The translations under genes were made by a program, and so were the position numbers. Positions 26,986 through 36,580 of a stretch of 64,000 bases of DNA are shown in pieces. Source of the stretch: Cohnella thermotolerans DSM 17683. Lineage in GTDB: Bacteria > Bacillota > Bacilli > Paenibacillales > Paenibacillaceae. Below the pieces are notes generated by a model that was not told the origin of the DNA, made no database searches, and saw only the letters and a program-made list of their open reading frames with translations. The DNA is taken from positions 1 through 64,000 of the forward strand of contig NZ_AUCP01000001.1 in assembly GCF_000429825.1 (NCBI RefSeq), read 5' to 3'. Each line of letters opens with the position of its first letter. The stretch's first letter is position 1.

Positions 26986-27921
26986 TTACCCGTGATTTTG
27001 CATAATGCGTTTGTTGGATTCCGCGAAAAGATCCGGGTACTGATCGAAGTCGTCCGGGTTGGTTCGATAAAGGTGCCGGGTCACCTGGGCGATCTTTTCG
27101 CCGCTGTGAAAATAGTCGTAGCTCCAGGGCTCGTTGGAAAGGTCCTGATCGCCGTTCTCGTCGTTTTCGGACCGCCAGCTTTCCCACTCGGCAAAGTTGA
27201 AGATGCATAGCTGATTCCCTTGAACGTGGCAAGTGCCATCGTTGGACATCGTCATCCGCTCATGAAAATTCCAAGCCGCGACGTTATAGCCGGGATGTTT
27301 CAAGACGTGCAAATCGAAAGCGGCCATAGCCAGATTTAAAAACCGCTTATCCCAATATCTCCCGTTGTATGGATCCTCGTAAGAACGGCTCAGCCGTTCC
27401 GCGAACCATTCGACGAACCGGAGCGCGTCATCCGTTCTTCGGATGCCCAGAATGCCGCCGTGAAAGGTGCCTTCGTTCAACAACTCCACTTCCCGGATGA
27501 CATGCCGGATATCGGAGGGCAGCAACTGGTGCGGCGTGATCACAATGGAGTGCTCCTTCAGCGCGTCGAACAACTCGGAACACGGACTGAACACTTTCAT
27601 TTCGGAATCCAGGTAAAGGAATTCGTCCTCTTTCCGGTAAAGCCTCAGGATCAAGTCTTTCAACAATTGTCCTTTCACGGCACATATGGCTTCCATGGCG
27701 TTGTATTTGAAAATGAGCCGTTCAAAGGGAGGCCAGTCGTAACCCAGATCTTTCGCCAGCAAAACCCTGTCAAAAGCCGTGCAATTTTGGGCCGCCGGAT
27801 GGACCGATTGCTCGACCAGGCATACGACGACCGTGCTTCCCGCCAAATGCCGCTTTACCGACTCGGCCATAATTCTCGCTTTCGGAATTTGGGCGGCAGT
27901 GATCACGGTGCAAACGATCAT
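26986..27921 (-). CDS. GT-A type glycosyltransferase (GT8-like), paralogue 1
   Basis: 311 residues, the same family as the following gene. The metal-site motif reads YLDSEMKVFSP (DSE where the paralogue has DSD). Other shared blocks are AKDLGYDWPPFERLIFKYNA in part, GTFHGG, LKHPGYNVAAWNFHE and SYDYFHSGE. AAAAGGAG lies 12 bases before the ATG, the same spacing as in the paralogue, which suggests the upstream region was duplicated too. Located between an SDR enzyme and its paralogue, all on the minus strand and closely spaced, so one operon with rfbG. Function inferred from fold only. Confidence 0.75.
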   Translation of the reverse strand: MIVCTVITAAQIPKARIMAESVKRHLAGSTVVVCLVEQSVHPAAQNCTAFDRVLLAKDLGYDWPPFERLIFKYNAMEAICAVKGQLLKDLILRLYRKEDEFLYLDSEMKVFSPCSELFDALKEHSIVITPHQLLPSDIRHVIREVELLNEGTFHGGILGIRRTDDALRFVEWFAERLSRSYEDPYNGRYWDKRFLNLAMAAFDLHVLKHPGYNVAAWNFHERMTMSNDGTCHVQGNQLCIFNFAEWESWRSENDENGDQDLSNEPWSYDYFHSGEKIAQVTRHLYRTNPDDFDQYPDLFAESNKRIMQNHG

Positions 27922-27939
27922 GTGCGGTTTTCTCTCCTT

Positions 27940-28851
27940 TTAGGAATGGATTAACTTTCGAATGCCTTCTTCCAGCGTCGTTTTTGCGACCCAGCCGGGC
28001 AACGGCTTCCCTTGATCCCACAGGATCATGGCTTCCCTTTCGCGGTAAGGACGGGCTCCCCATTGGATGGGCAGCTTGCGGCCGGATACCGTTTCGTACG
28101 TTTTGGCCAAATCTTTCAGCTTGATCGGCGTCCCGGAAGACACCGCGTAAACTTCGCTTTTTTCCGCGCGCCCGGAAAAAAACCGCTCCGCGCTGACTTC
28201 ATAAGCGTCGATGATGTCGTCGATGTAAAGGATATCGATATATTGCTCGCCGGGAGACATGGCCAGCGGTTTGTTTTCTTTGGCCGACCGGTGCAGCAGA
28301 TTCAGAATTTTGGGCCGCGGGTCGTCAGGGCCGTAATTGTCGAACAATTTCAAGGTGATCACTTGCAGGGGCGTCGCTTCGGTATAGTAGGTCAAAATAT
28401 CTTCAAACGCCTGCTTCGTTGCCGCATAAAGGCAGCTTGGGCTGTACGGCTTGTTTTCGAAATGTTGGGAATACGTGCCGGTATTGATGAGGCGGAAGGC
28501 TTCATGACGGATCATGGCTTCGGCAAGCTGCGCCCCAAAAATGACGTTGCTTTGCATCATCGGCACAATATCGGAAGGTTCATAGCGGACGGACGAAAAT
28601 GCGGCCAGATGAAACACGATGTCGGGCCTCGCCGCCTTCACGATGTCGAACATCCCTTCCGTTGAACCGTCATGACGATGGACGGTCACGCGATCTTCGA
28701 ACTTGCGGATGGACGCCAGATTCGACGGATGCCGCACGAGGACATGCACGCACCAACCATTGTCAACCAAACGCCGTGCCAGATGCGAGCCGACAAAACC
28801 GGTGGCTCCGGTCACCAATGCCCTGCGGGGTTCCTTCCGGTTCAAAGACAT
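27940..28851 (-). CDS. NAD(P)-dependent sugar epimerase/dehydratase (extended SDR)
   Basis: 303 residues. The N-terminal Rossmann motif VTGATGFVGSH (residues 13-23) and the active-site pair YAATK (YxxxK) mark an extended short-chain dehydrogenase acting on nucleotide sugars. It lies 11 bases after rfbG, so it most likely reduces or epimerises the CDP-4-keto-6-deoxyglucose made by RfbG, yielding a CDP-6-deoxyhexose. No RfbH-like dehydrase is present, so a 3,6-dideoxy sugar is not expected. The start at 28851 is preceded by GGGAGAGA; codons further upstream overlap rfbG. Confidence 0.8.
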   Translation of the reverse strand: MSLNRKEPRRALVTGATGFVGSHLARRLVDNGWCVHVLVRHPSNLASIRKFEDRVTVHRHDGSTEGMFDIVKAARPDIVFHLAAFSSVRYEPSDIVPMMQSNVIFGAQLAEAMIRHEAFRLINTGTYSQHFENKPYSPSCLYAATKQAFEDILTYYTEATPLQVITLKLFDNYGPDDPRPKILNLLHRSAKENKPLAMSPGEQYIDILYIDDIIDAYEVSAERFFSGRAEKSEVYAVSSGTPIKLKDLAKTYETVSGRKLPIQWGARPYREREAMILWDQGKPLPGWVAKTTLEEGIRKLIHS

Positions 28852-28862
28852 TCTCTCTCCCT

Positions 28863-29951
28863 TCATGCTGTTGGACTGTTGAATTCTTCCAGTTGCTTGA
28901 AGCAAACCGCCCGAATATCCTGTTGTTCTTTATAGGCGAACGTCCATTCCACCACCTTTTCAATCCGCTGCCGAATGTTCCACCGCGGATGCCAGCCCAG
29001 TTCCATCTTGGCCTTGGAATTGTCCAGCTTCAGATAATGATCCTCATGCAGATGCGGGGTATGATCGATCTCGTACGCCGCGCCGTCTCCCCACAGCGCG
29101 CACATCTGTTCCACCACCCATTCGACGTGCTTCGCGTCGATATCGTCCGGACCGAAGTTCCAGGCTTGCGCAAACTGCGGACCGGTTTCGTAGAGTTGTT
29201 GCGCCAGCAGCAAATATCCGCTCAGCGGTTCCAGCACGTGTTGCCAGGGGCGGATCGATTGGGGGTTGCGCAGCTTGATGACGTCCTTGTTAAGCAGCGC
29301 CCTTACGCAATCCGGGATCAAACGATGCTGCGCCCAGTCCCCGCCGCCGATGACATTCCCCGCTCTCGCGGAAGCGAGCGCCACCCCGTGGACGTCGTAT
29401 TGATGCGGATGAAAAAAAGAATTGCGGTAAGACGCGGTGACGAGTTCCGAGCAGGCCTTGCTGTTGGAGTACGGGTCGAATCCGCCCAGCACATCCTGTT
29501 CGCGGTAGCCCCAGACCCAGTTTTTGTTGTCGTAGCATTTGTCGGTCGTCACATTGACCACCGCTTTGATCGTTTTTCCGTTTTGTACGGCGGATCGGAC
29601 CGATTCCAGCAAATGCACCGTTCCCATCACGTTCGTCTGGTACGTTTCAACGGGGAACTGGTAGGAATGCTTGACCAACGGCTGCGCGGCCATATGAATC
29701 ACGATTTCCGGATCGGCGGCGAACAGGGCGGCGCGCAATCGCTCGTAATCCCGGACGTCTCCGATGTTCGAATGAACCATTTCATCCAAATGACATAATT
29801 CGTACAAATTCGGCGTCGTTTCCGGCGTCCGCGCATAGCCCGTCACCTTGGCGCCGAGCGAAACGAGCCAAAGCGACAGCCAGGAGCCTTTGAACCCCGT
29901 ATGCCCCGTCAAAAAGACGCGTTTGTTCTTCCAGAATTCACGATCAATCAT
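28863..29951 (-). CDS. rfbG: CDP-glucose 4,6-dehydratase
   Basis: A 362-residue SDR dehydratase turning CDP-glucose into CDP-4-keto-6-deoxyglucose. The Rossmann motif LTGHTGFKGSWL is at residues 14-25 and the active-site YSNSK in DPYSNSKACSEL. NVTTDKCYDN and RAGNVIGGGDW are characteristic of RfbG. The start ATG overlaps the rfbF stop by 8 bases (coupled translation). Because rfbF is truncated at its 5' end, the promoter of this operon may also have been lost. Confidence 0.92.
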   Translation of the reverse strand: MIDREFWKNKRVFLTGHTGFKGSWLSLWLVSLGAKVTGYARTPETTPNLYELCHLDEMVHSNIGDVRDYERLRAALFAADPEIVIHMAAQPLVKHSYQFPVETYQTNVMGTVHLLESVRSAVQNGKTIKAVVNVTTDKCYDNKNWVWGYREQDVLGGFDPYSNSKACSELVTASYRNSFFHPHQYDVHGVALASARAGNVIGGGDWAQHRLIPDCVRALLNKDVIKLRNPQSIRPWQHVLEPLSGYLLLAQQLYETGPQFAQAWNFGPDDIDAKHVEWVVEQMCALWGDGAAYEIDHTPHLHEDHYLKLDNSKAKMELGWHPRWNIRQRIEKVVEWTFAYKEQQDIRAVCFKQLEEFNSPTA

Positions 29952-30626
29952 GCCCTTCACTCCAGTTCCATGGCGCTCTACCCGTCTTCCAAATTTCCTC
30001 CAAAAAGTTTTTGTCGCGCAACGTGTCCATCGGATGCCAAAAGCCGGTATGCTTGTAGGCGACCAGTTGCCCGTCCCGGGCAAGCCGAATCAAAGGTTCG
30101 TTTTCCAGCACCGTCTGATCGTTTTCGATATATTTGAAGACTTCGGGCTGCATAACGAAAAATCCGCCATTGATCCACCCGCCGTCGCCCGACTGTTTTT
30201 CCTTGAACTCCAGGACCCGGTTGTGCTCCGCTATTTCCAGAACGCCGAATCGACCGGCGGGCTGAACGGCGGTCACCGTCGCCAGTTTCCCGTGCCGCTT
30301 GTGAAATTCGAGCAGCTCCAGAATGTCAATCGAGCCCACGCCGTCTCCATATGTCAGCATGAACGTCTCGTTGCCGACATATTTCTGGACTCTCTTCAGC
30401 CGGCCGCCCGTCATCGTGTTCAGGCCCGTATTGACCAGCGTCACCTTCCAGGGTTCCGCGGATTGGCGGAGAATCATCATTTCGTTTTTTTTCGTAAAAT
30501 CGAACGTCACTTCCGATTCGGACAAATAGTAATTTGCAAAATATTCCTTGATTTTGAAGCCTTTGTATCCCAAACAGATCACAAAATCGTTAAATCCAAA
30601 GTGAGAATAAATTTTCATGAGATGCC
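29944..30626 (-). pseudogene. rfbF: 5'-truncated glucose-1-phosphate cytidylyltransferase
   Basis: The frame matches RfbF from the segment HLMKIYSHFGFNDFVICLGYK in part through to the C-terminus (224 residues from the first Met; intact family members are near 257). The first 35 or so residues are missing, and with them the GG-x-GTRL nucleotide-binding loop needed for CTP binding and catalysis. Minus-strand homology ends at 30626, where sequence of a methyltransferase on the other strand begins. Downstream motifs (TYGDGVGSIDI, GRFGVLEI, WINGGFFV) are intact, so the loss looks recent. An internal Met could start translation, but the product should be inactive. Confidence 0.82.
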
Positions 30627-31070
30627 GTGATTTGCAGCCACGTGCTCGAGCATGTTCCGGATGACCGGAAGGCGATGCGGGAACTGTACCGGGTCATGAA
30701 ACGGGGCGGCTGGGGAATCATGCAGGTTCCGATTGCCCTCAGCCTGCAAACCACGAAGGAAGATCCGAGGGTCATCGCTCCCTCTCATCGCCTCCGGGTA
30801 TTCGGTCAGGAAGATCACGTGAGATTGTACGCCAAAGAAGATTATGTGCAAAGACTGGAATCGGTCGGATTTGCGGTCAAGCAGATCGAGTTGGGGCAAG
30901 CCTACAAGAAAGCGGACATTTTCAAATACGGGTTGTCGCCCAAAGACGTTCTCTACGTTGCAATGAAACCGGGCCCCTCCCATTCACGGAAAGGCGATGA
31001 AGGCGTTGCCCGCGGATTGAAGAACATGTCCTGGGTGAATCATCTGTGGAAGAAGTTCCGGCGGAAATAA
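30621..31070 (+). pseudogene. 5'-truncated SAM-dependent methyltransferase
   Basis: The frame begins abruptly at Asp-Ala-Val-Ile-Cys-Ser-His within the post-I motif of a class I (type 11) methyltransferase: the following LEHVPDDRKAMRELYRVMK, GGWGIMQVPI and C-terminal part are normal. The SAM-binding motif I, about 70-100 N-terminal residues, is absent. A stop codon lies directly upstream at 30618-30620. A GTG at 30627 could act as a start, but there is no ribosome-binding site. It is the head-to-head counterpart of truncated rfbF. A terminator follows at 31145-31178. Confidence 0.75.
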
Positions 31071-31144
31071 AACGCGGATGAAGCGGGGACAAGGGCCAAA
31101 CCGCGGTCTCGGTTCACGGAAAAAACCGATCATTGGGATCGGGC

Positions 31145-31178
31145 AGCCTGTTGAAAAACCTCAACAGGCTATTTCTTA
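31145..31178 (+). terminator. Terminator after the truncated methyltransferase
   Basis: AGCCTGTTGA and TCAACAGGCT pair over 10 bp around AAAACC, followed by TATTTCTT on the plus strand. Confidence 0.75.
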
Positions 31179-31368
31179 TGAAAATCTTCGTTGACGGATC
31201 AGATGAAAACCGTCATCCTCGGCATGGCGATGACCGAAAGCCGAAATGGCATCCGCTGTTCGAGGATTTTGCCGCCACGGAAAAAAATCGCCTCTTCGTC
31301 GAACGGAAGCGACTCCGTTGCTTCGAAGAAGCGATGGACAAGTTGGATAAGGACCAAACGGTCTTGTC
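31179..31368. other. Unassigned sequence between terminator and dut
   Basis: Two plus-strand frames (from about 31133 and 31191) are open here and run on antisense into dut. One reads as a charged helix (FEDFAATEKNRLFVERKRL, then CFEEAMDKLDKDQ), which looks protein-like, but it has no convincing start and no recognised family. It may be a decayed gene end next to the sugar island. No clear terminator for dut was found on the minus strand. Confidence 0.3.
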
Positions 31369-31815
31369 TTATTTGCCGGTATGGCCGAAGCCGCCTTCCC
31401 CGCGAACCGTCTCGGGCAGCTCGGTCACTTCCTCCAGCGTCACTTGCGGAACCCGCTGGAACACCATTTGCGCAATGCGCTCGCCGCGTTCGATCGTGAA
31501 CGGCTCCTGCCCCAGGTTAATGAGCAGCACCTTCACTTCGCCGCGGTAGTCCGCGTCGATCGTGCCCGGCGAATTCAGGCACGTAATGCCGTGCTTGTAG
31601 GCGAGGCCGCTGCGCGGCCGAATTTGCGCCTCCAGCTCGCGCGGCATCGCCATCGCGAACCCTGTCGGCACAAGCGCCCGTTCGCCCGGCGACAACGTCA
31701 GCGGCTCCCGAACCGCCGCATGAAGATCGAAACCGGCCGCCCATTCGGACATCATCTTCGGCAGCGAGATGTCCTCATTCCCCGGCAGCCGCTTGAACTG
31801 AACTGGATACAACAA
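31369..31815 (-). CDS. dut: dUTP diphosphatase
   Basis: A 148-residue trimeric dUTPase hydrolysing dUTP to dUMP, keeping uracil out of DNA and supplying dTMP synthesis. All five family motifs are seen: [35 protein letters not shown] and [10 protein letters not shown]. The last usually reads GGFGSTG; here His replaces Ser. The start is one of two consecutive TTG codons (31815 or 31812), with GGGGAGGGAG directly upstream. The gene begins 41 bases inside mlpA, so the two are translationally linked. Confidence 0.93.
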   Translation of the reverse strand: MLYPVQFKRLPGNEDISLPKMMSEWAAGFDLHAAVREPLTLSPGERALVPTGFAMAMPRELEAQIRPRSGLAYKHGITCLNSPGTIDADYRGEVKVLLINLGQEPFTIERGERIAQMVFQRVPQVTLEEVTELPETVRGEGGFGHTGK

Positions 31816-33055
31816 ACTCCCTCCCCAATCCGGACAACACTTTCTCGTGCGAGCCGACGACCGCGATCGCGCAAGGTTCCTTCATGATGCGGTCGATCAT
31901 CTCGTTCACGTCTTCCATGCGGACCGAATCGATCCGCTCCAGCATCTCATCCAGCGTAAAATGGCGGCCGAGCATCAGCTCGTTCTTGCCCAGCCGGTTC
32001 ATCCGGCTGCTCGTGCTCTCCAGACTAAGAATGAGATTGCCTTTGAGCTGCTCCTTGCCGCGTTGAATTTCCGCCTCGGTGAGCCCCTTGTCCCGGATCT
32101 CGGCGAGCATCTCAAGCGTCAGGTCGTAAACGTCCTGCGTCTGCTTCGGAGCCGTTCCGGCGTAAACGGTAAACAGCCCGCTGTCCGCATAGGACGTATG
32201 GTAGGAATAAACGGAATACGCCAGCCCCCGCTTCTCCCGAATTTCCTGGAACAGCCGGGAGCTCATGCCGCCGCCGATCGTGTTATTCAGCAGAATCATC
32301 GCGTACATGTTCGGATCGTCGATGGAGCAGCCCGGGAACGTCAGGCACAGGTGATTCTGCTCCGTCTTCTTCTTGTGGAACTTCGCTCCGGAGCGGAACG
32401 TCGGCGCCGTGAGCCGCATGTCGTTGCCGGTGACGTCGAAGCGTCCGAAATGCTTCTCAAGCAGTTCCAGCACCTCTTCCCCGACGTTGCCCGCCAGGCT
32501 GACGACGGTGTTCGCGACCGAATAGCGTTCGGACATGTACTTCCGCAAATCGTCCGGTCCCATGGCGTTCAAGCGCTCGGCCGTGCCGAGAATGGAATAG
32601 GCGAGCGGATGGTCGCCCATCGCGGCGCGGGAGGCGAGATCGTGCACCGTGTCGTCCGGCGTGTCCTCGTACATGGCAATCTCTTCTAGAATGACGTTCT
32701 TCTCCTTCGCGAGCTCCTCTTCGGCGAACAGCGATTCGAAGAACATGTCGGAGAGGACGTCCACGGCGATCGGCAAGTGCTGGTCCAGCACTTTCGCGTA
32801 GTAGCACGTATACTCCTTGGAGGTGAACGCGTTGACGTTGCCTCCGATGCCGTCGAACCGGTCGGCGATCTCCTTCGCGGAATGGCGCTTCGTCCCTTTG
32901 AACAGCATATGTTCGATAAAGTGGGAGATTCCGTTGTTCTCAGGCGTCTCATAGCGGGAACCGGTCTTCACCCAGATGCCGAACGATACCGAACGACTGG
33001 TCGGAATCGATTCGATCACCACGCGCAAACCGTTTTTCAATGTATACTTCTTCAC
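31775..33055 (-). CDS. mlpA: M16-family (pitrilysin-like) zinc peptidase, MlpA/YmxG
   Basis: 426 residues. The inverted zinc motif HFIEH is at residues 45-49, followed by the family glutamate in [16 protein letters not shown] (near 120). The C-terminal half contains the R/Y pair region ([16 protein letters not shown]). It corresponds to Bacillus mlpA (ymxG), whose product affects extracellular protease output. The start is GTG at 33055 after GGGGGAAA. Its position after ylxY is conserved in Bacillaceae, but here dut follows instead of ymxH and the dipicolinate genes. Confidence 0.93.
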   Translation of the reverse strand: MKKYTLKNGLRVVIESIPTSRSVSFGIWVKTGSRYETPENNGISHFIEHMLFKGTKRHSAKEIADRFDGIGGNVNAFTSKEYTCYYAKVLDQHLPIAVDVLSDMFFESLFAEEELAKEKNVILEEIAMYEDTPDDTVHDLASRAAMGDHPLAYSILGTAERLNAMGPDDLRKYMSERYSVANTVVSLAGNVGEEVLELLEKHFGRFDVTGNDMRLTAPTFRSGAKFHKKKTEQNHLCLTFPGCSIDDPNMYAMILLNNTIGGGMSSRLFQEIREKRGLAYSVYSYHTSYADSGLFTVYAGTAPKQTQDVYDLTLEMLAEIRDKGLTEAEIQRGKEQLKGNLILSLESTSSRMNRLGKNELMLGRHFTLDEMLERIDSVRMEDVNEMIDRIMKEPCAIAVVGSHEKVLSGLGREFVVSSSVQAAAGE

Positions 33056-33084
33056 CCGATTTCCCCCTAAAGATCAATAGTAAC

Positions 33085-33113
33085 ACTATATCAAATATCG
33101 ACAACCGTCTCAA
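33085..33113 (-). promoter_or_regulatory. Predicted sigma-A promoter of mlpA-dut
   Basis: On the minus strand TTGAGA and TATAGT are separated by 17 bases. It lies in the 103-base gap between ylxY and mlpA, about 30 bases upstream of the GTG start. Confidence 0.65.
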
Positions 33114-33158
33114 CCGCTCGCGATGGAACATCGAACCGGCCTTCTCCCGCAGTCCCGC

Positions 33159-34160
33159 TTACTTTCCGGCGTCCCGGTCCAGGCGTTCTGCGGACAGCGT
33201 CTCCGCAACGGTTCCGGGCACGAGCCCTTTCGCGCGGATAGCGCGGATGATCCCCGGGAGGGCGTCCTTCGTCGTTGGCGTCGGATGCATCAGAATCAAC
33301 GTTCCGGCCTGCGCCCGCGCGGACACTTTGGCGACGACGCCGGAAGCGGGGGGATTCTTCCAGTCGATCGTATCCAGCGTCCACAGAACGGTCTTCAGTC
33401 CGTATTCCGAAGCGATCTCGACCGTCTTCTCGTTGAAGTCGCCCGAAGGGGGCGCAAACCACCGGTTGCTGACGCCCAGCTTCGTCTTGAGCAAGCTTTC
33501 CGTCTTCGCAATCTCGTCCCGCTGGCGGGCCGGGCTAAGCCGGCTCATATCCGGATGGGAGTAAGCGTGATTGGACGCTTCATGGCCTTTGCGGACGATC
33601 TCCTGAGCCAGCGCCCCGTTTTTGGACAACCAGCTGCCGTCAAAAAAGAAGGTCGCATGCACCTTCTCCTTCTCGAGCGTATCCAGGATGGAAGGCAAGT
33701 ACTCGTTGCCCCACGCGACGTTGATCATAAGCCCGACCATCGGTTTGTTCGGATTGCCCCGGTAGATCGGCGACGGGCCCAGGTCGTCCAGCCCGACTTT
33801 CGGCCGAAGCACCTTGTATACCCACGGGAACGCGTCCGGATCGCCGCCGGCCTTCACCCCGAGCGCTCGCGCTTGTCCATACGTGGCTTCCACGTCGACT
33901 TCGCGCCCGTTATATCCCGGTATCGCCTTCCAGACATTGTCGATGACGGCGTTCTGCGGCTCGATGCGGCGATTGGGCGCCTCCGCGCGAATCCACTCCA
34001 GCAGGTCTTGCCGTCCGTCGACCCGGAACGCGATGGCCGCCGTGCTTCGGCTTTTGACCTCCTGAACGTACGCCTGCAGCGGACCGTAACGGCCGGCCGC
34101 GAGCAAGGCGGCCAGGCAAACCAGCATCGCCGCCAGCCGGGCGGGCGACATCGATCTCAT
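33159..34160 (-). CDS. ylxY: YlxY-type polysaccharide deacetylase-like protein lacking catalytic aspartates
   Basis: 333 residues, with an N-terminal hydrophobic segment (residues 6-24) acting as signal or anchor. The NodB-fold domain covers about 140-320. Motif 2 (HAYSHPD, near 197) and motif 3 (RWFAPPSG, near 232) are intact. Motif 1, normally TFDDGP with the catalytic base and metal ligand, reads INVAWGNE (near 146-152), so both aspartates are absent. LILMHPTPTT is the late His motif. Position between pnp and mlpA is as in Bacillus, where ylxY is linked to sporulation. Deacetylase activity on peptidoglycan or chitin-like polymer is doubtful. Confidence 0.9.
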   Translation of the reverse strand: MRSMSPARLAAMLVCLAALLAAGRYGPLQAYVQEVKSRSTAAIAFRVDGRQDLLEWIRAEAPNRRIEPQNAVIDNVWKAIPGYNGREVDVEATYGQARALGVKAGGDPDAFPWVYKVLRPKVGLDDLGPSPIYRGNPNKPMVGLMINVAWGNEYLPSILDTLEKEKVHATFFFDGSWLSKNGALAQEIVRKGHEASNHAYSHPDMSRLSPARQRDEIAKTESLLKTKLGVSNRWFAPPSGDFNEKTVEIASEYGLKTVLWTLDTIDWKNPPASGVVAKVSARAQAGTLILMHPTPTTKDALPGIIRAIRAKGLVPGTVAETLSAERLDRDAGK

Positions 34161-34301
34161 CGGTTTTCCTTCACCTCCGCAGCCCGAGCCCCGATTCTCC
34201 CGAGTCGTCGGACATGCCCGATAACAGCCTCGCCTCCATCCTATGCCAAAATCGCTTCGATTATGTACAAGTCCCGGCGGCCGGACGGCCGTGCGGGCAT
34301 G

Positions 34302-34332
34302 AAAAAAGAGACTGACGAAATCGGTCTCTTTT
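34302..34332 (-). terminator. Terminator after pnp
   Basis: On the minus strand AAAAGAGACC and GTCTCTTTTTT arms pair over about 9 bp around a short loop and end in a T run. It lies 28 bases past the pnp stop. Confidence 0.8.
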
Positions 34333-34359
34333 GGGATTGCTATCGTTTTGCAGCCTGCG

Positions 34360-36459
34360 TTACTTTACGGTCTCCTCCGCGCCGAGCAGCACTTTGCGGG
34401 ACAAATTGATGCGGCCCATGGCGTCGATCTCGGTCACTTTGACCTGGATTTTATCGCCGATGCTGACGACGTCCTCCACCTTCGCCACCCGCTCGTTCGC
34501 AAGCTGCGAGATGTGCACGAGTCCGTCTTTGCCCGGCAAAATTTCCACGAACGCGCCGAACTTCTCGATCCGCTTGACGGTGCCGAGGTAAATCTCGCCG
34601 ACGACGACCTCGCGGACGATGCCTTCGATGATGGAGCGCGCCTTCTCGTTCGCCGCCGCGTCCGCGGATGCGATATACACCATGCCGTCCTGCTCGATGT
34701 CGATCTTGACGCCGGTCTCTTCGATGATCTTGTTGATGACTTTGCCGCCGGAGCCGATGACGTCGCGGATTTTATCCGGATGGATGCGCATCGTGACAAT
34801 TTTCGGCGCGTACGGGCTAAGCTCCTTGCGGGGCTCCTTGATCACTTCGAGCATTTTTTCGAGGATGAACAACCGTCCTTCGCGGGCTTGCTCCAGCGCT
34901 TGCGTCAGAATCGGGCGGTCGATGCCGTCGATCTTGATGTCCATCTGGATCGCGGTAACGCCTTTGGCCGTACCGGCTACTTTGAAATCCATGTCGCCGA
35001 GATGGTCTTCCATCCCTTGAATGTCGGTCAGAATGGAGAAATGCTCCCCGTCCTTGATGAGGCCCATGGCGACGCCGGCAACCGGCGCTTTGATCGGAAC
35101 GCCCGCATCCATCATGGCCAGCGTGCTGGCGCAAATGCTCGCCTGGGACGTCGAGCCGTTCGATTCGAGCACTTCGGAGACGAGACGAATCGTGTACGGG
35201 AATTCCTCTTCCGACGGAATGACCTTCAGCAGCGCGCGTTCGCCGAGCGCTCCGTGTCCGATCTCGCGGCGTCCGGGCGCGCGCAGCGGGCGGGCTTCCC
35301 CGACGGAGAACGGCGGGAAGTTGTAATGGTGCATGAACCGCTTCGATTCCTCAAGCCCGATGCCGTCGAGAATTTGCACGTCGCCAAGCGCGCCGAGCGT
35401 ACATACGCTGAGCGCCTGCGTCTGGCCGCGGGTGAACAAGCCGGAACCGTGCGTGCGCGGCAGAAGCGAGACGTCGGCGGAGATCGGCCGAATCTCGTTG
35501 AGCTTCCGTCCGTCCGGGCGCACCTTCTCGTGCGTGATCAGGCGGCGGACTTCGTTCTTGACGATGTCGTACAGCACTTCCTTGACATCGGCAAGCTTCT
35601 CGGGCGTCTCGGCGTACACGGCGGCGAAATGCTCGACCGTCTCGTCGTTGATCGCGTCGATCGCTTCCTGGCGGGCATGCTTCTCGGCGATGCGCACGGC
35701 TTCCACGAGGCGGTCTTTGGCGTACGCGTTCACGTCCGCTTCCACCGCGGGGTCGACCGCGTGCAGCGTCACTTCCATTTTCGGCTGGCCGCATACTTCT
35801 ACCAGTTTGTCGATCGTATCGACGATTTTTTTGATCTCTTCATGACCGAACATAATCGCTTCGAGCATGTCGGCTTCCGGCACTTCGTCGGCTTCGGCCT
35901 CGACCATCATGATGGCGTCGCGCGTTCCGGCGACGACGACGTACATGTCGCTCTTCTCTTCCTCGGCAACGGTCGGGTTGATAATGAACTTGCCGTCGAC
36001 CCGGCCGACGATAACGCCGCCGATCGGACCGTTAAACGGCACGTTCGAGATGGACAGGGCGGCGGAAGTGCCGATCATGGCGGCAATCTCCGGCGAGCAG
36101 TCCTGATCGACGCTCATGACCAGATTGACGATCTGCACGTCGTTGCGGAAGCCTTCCGGGAATAACGGCCGGATCGGGCGGTCGGTCAAGCGGCTGGCGA
36201 GTATCGCCTTCTCGCTCGGACGTCCTTCCCGTTTGATGAAGCCGCCGGGAATTTTGCCTACGGCGTACAGCCTTTCCTCATAGTTGACCGTCAGCGGGAA
36301 AAAATCGAGGTCCTTCGGTCCCGGCGATGCCGTGACGGTGGACAAGACGACGGTGTCCCCGTAACGAACGACGACGGCACCGTTGGCCTGCTTGGCGAGG
36401 CGTCCGGTCTCCAGTGCGAACGGACGGCCGCCGAGCAGCATTTCAACGCGATGTTCCAT
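34360..36459 (-). CDS. pnp: Polynucleotide phosphorylase
   Basis: 699 residues; phosphorolytic 3'-5' exoribonuclease of the RNA degradosome-like complex. Two RNase PH domains flank a helical domain, followed by KH ([24 protein letters not shown] in part, near 555-580) and S1 ([21 protein letters not shown] in part, near 622) domains. The phosphate-site segments [17 protein letters not shown] and [11 protein letters not shown] are normal. An AGGAGG site precedes the ATG. The gene directly follows rpsO as in most bacteria. Sequence [15 protein letters not shown] is typical of Bacillales. Confidence 0.98.
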   Translation of the reverse strand: MEHRVEMLLGGRPFALETGRLAKQANGAVVVRYGDTVVLSTVTASPGPKDLDFFPLTVNYEERLYAVGKIPGGFIKREGRPSEKAILASRLTDRPIRPLFPEGFRNDVQIVNLVMSVDQDCSPEIAAMIGTSAALSISNVPFNGPIGGVIVGRVDGKFIINPTVAEEEKSDMYVVVAGTRDAIMMVEAEADEVPEADMLEAIMFGHEEIKKIVDTIDKLVEVCGQPKMEVTLHAVDPAVEADVNAYAKDRLVEAVRIAEKHARQEAIDAINDETVEHFAAVYAETPEKLADVKEVLYDIVKNEVRRLITHEKVRPDGRKLNEIRPISADVSLLPRTHGSGLFTRGQTQALSVCTLGALGDVQILDGIGLEESKRFMHHYNFPPFSVGEARPLRAPGRREIGHGALGERALLKVIPSEEEFPYTIRLVSEVLESNGSTSQASICASTLAMMDAGVPIKAPVAGVAMGLIKDGEHFSILTDIQGMEDHLGDMDFKVAGTAKGVTAIQMDIKIDGIDRPILTQALEQAREGRLFILEKMLEVIKEPRKELSPYAPKIVTMRIHPDKIRDVIGSGGKVINKIIEETGVKIDIEQDGMVYIASADAAANEKARSIIEGIVREVVVGEIYLGTVKRIEKFGAFVEILPGKDGLVHISQLANERVAKVEDVVSIGDKIQVKVTEIDAMGRINLSRKVLLGAEETVK

Positions 36460-36580
36460 GAGAATCCCTCCTCTATGTAGACTTATGTAAGTTCGACACT
36501 CTTTCCATTATTTCCTGCCTGCGAACTACTTAGGCACGCATAAATGGCGCGGTTCGAAACAAAAACTCCGTTTATCAAGG

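Noticed and set aside
30627-31070. Intact small methyltransferase starting at GTG 30627
   Set aside because: No ribosome-binding site, and the SAM-binding motif I is missing; the start lies in the middle of a family motif.
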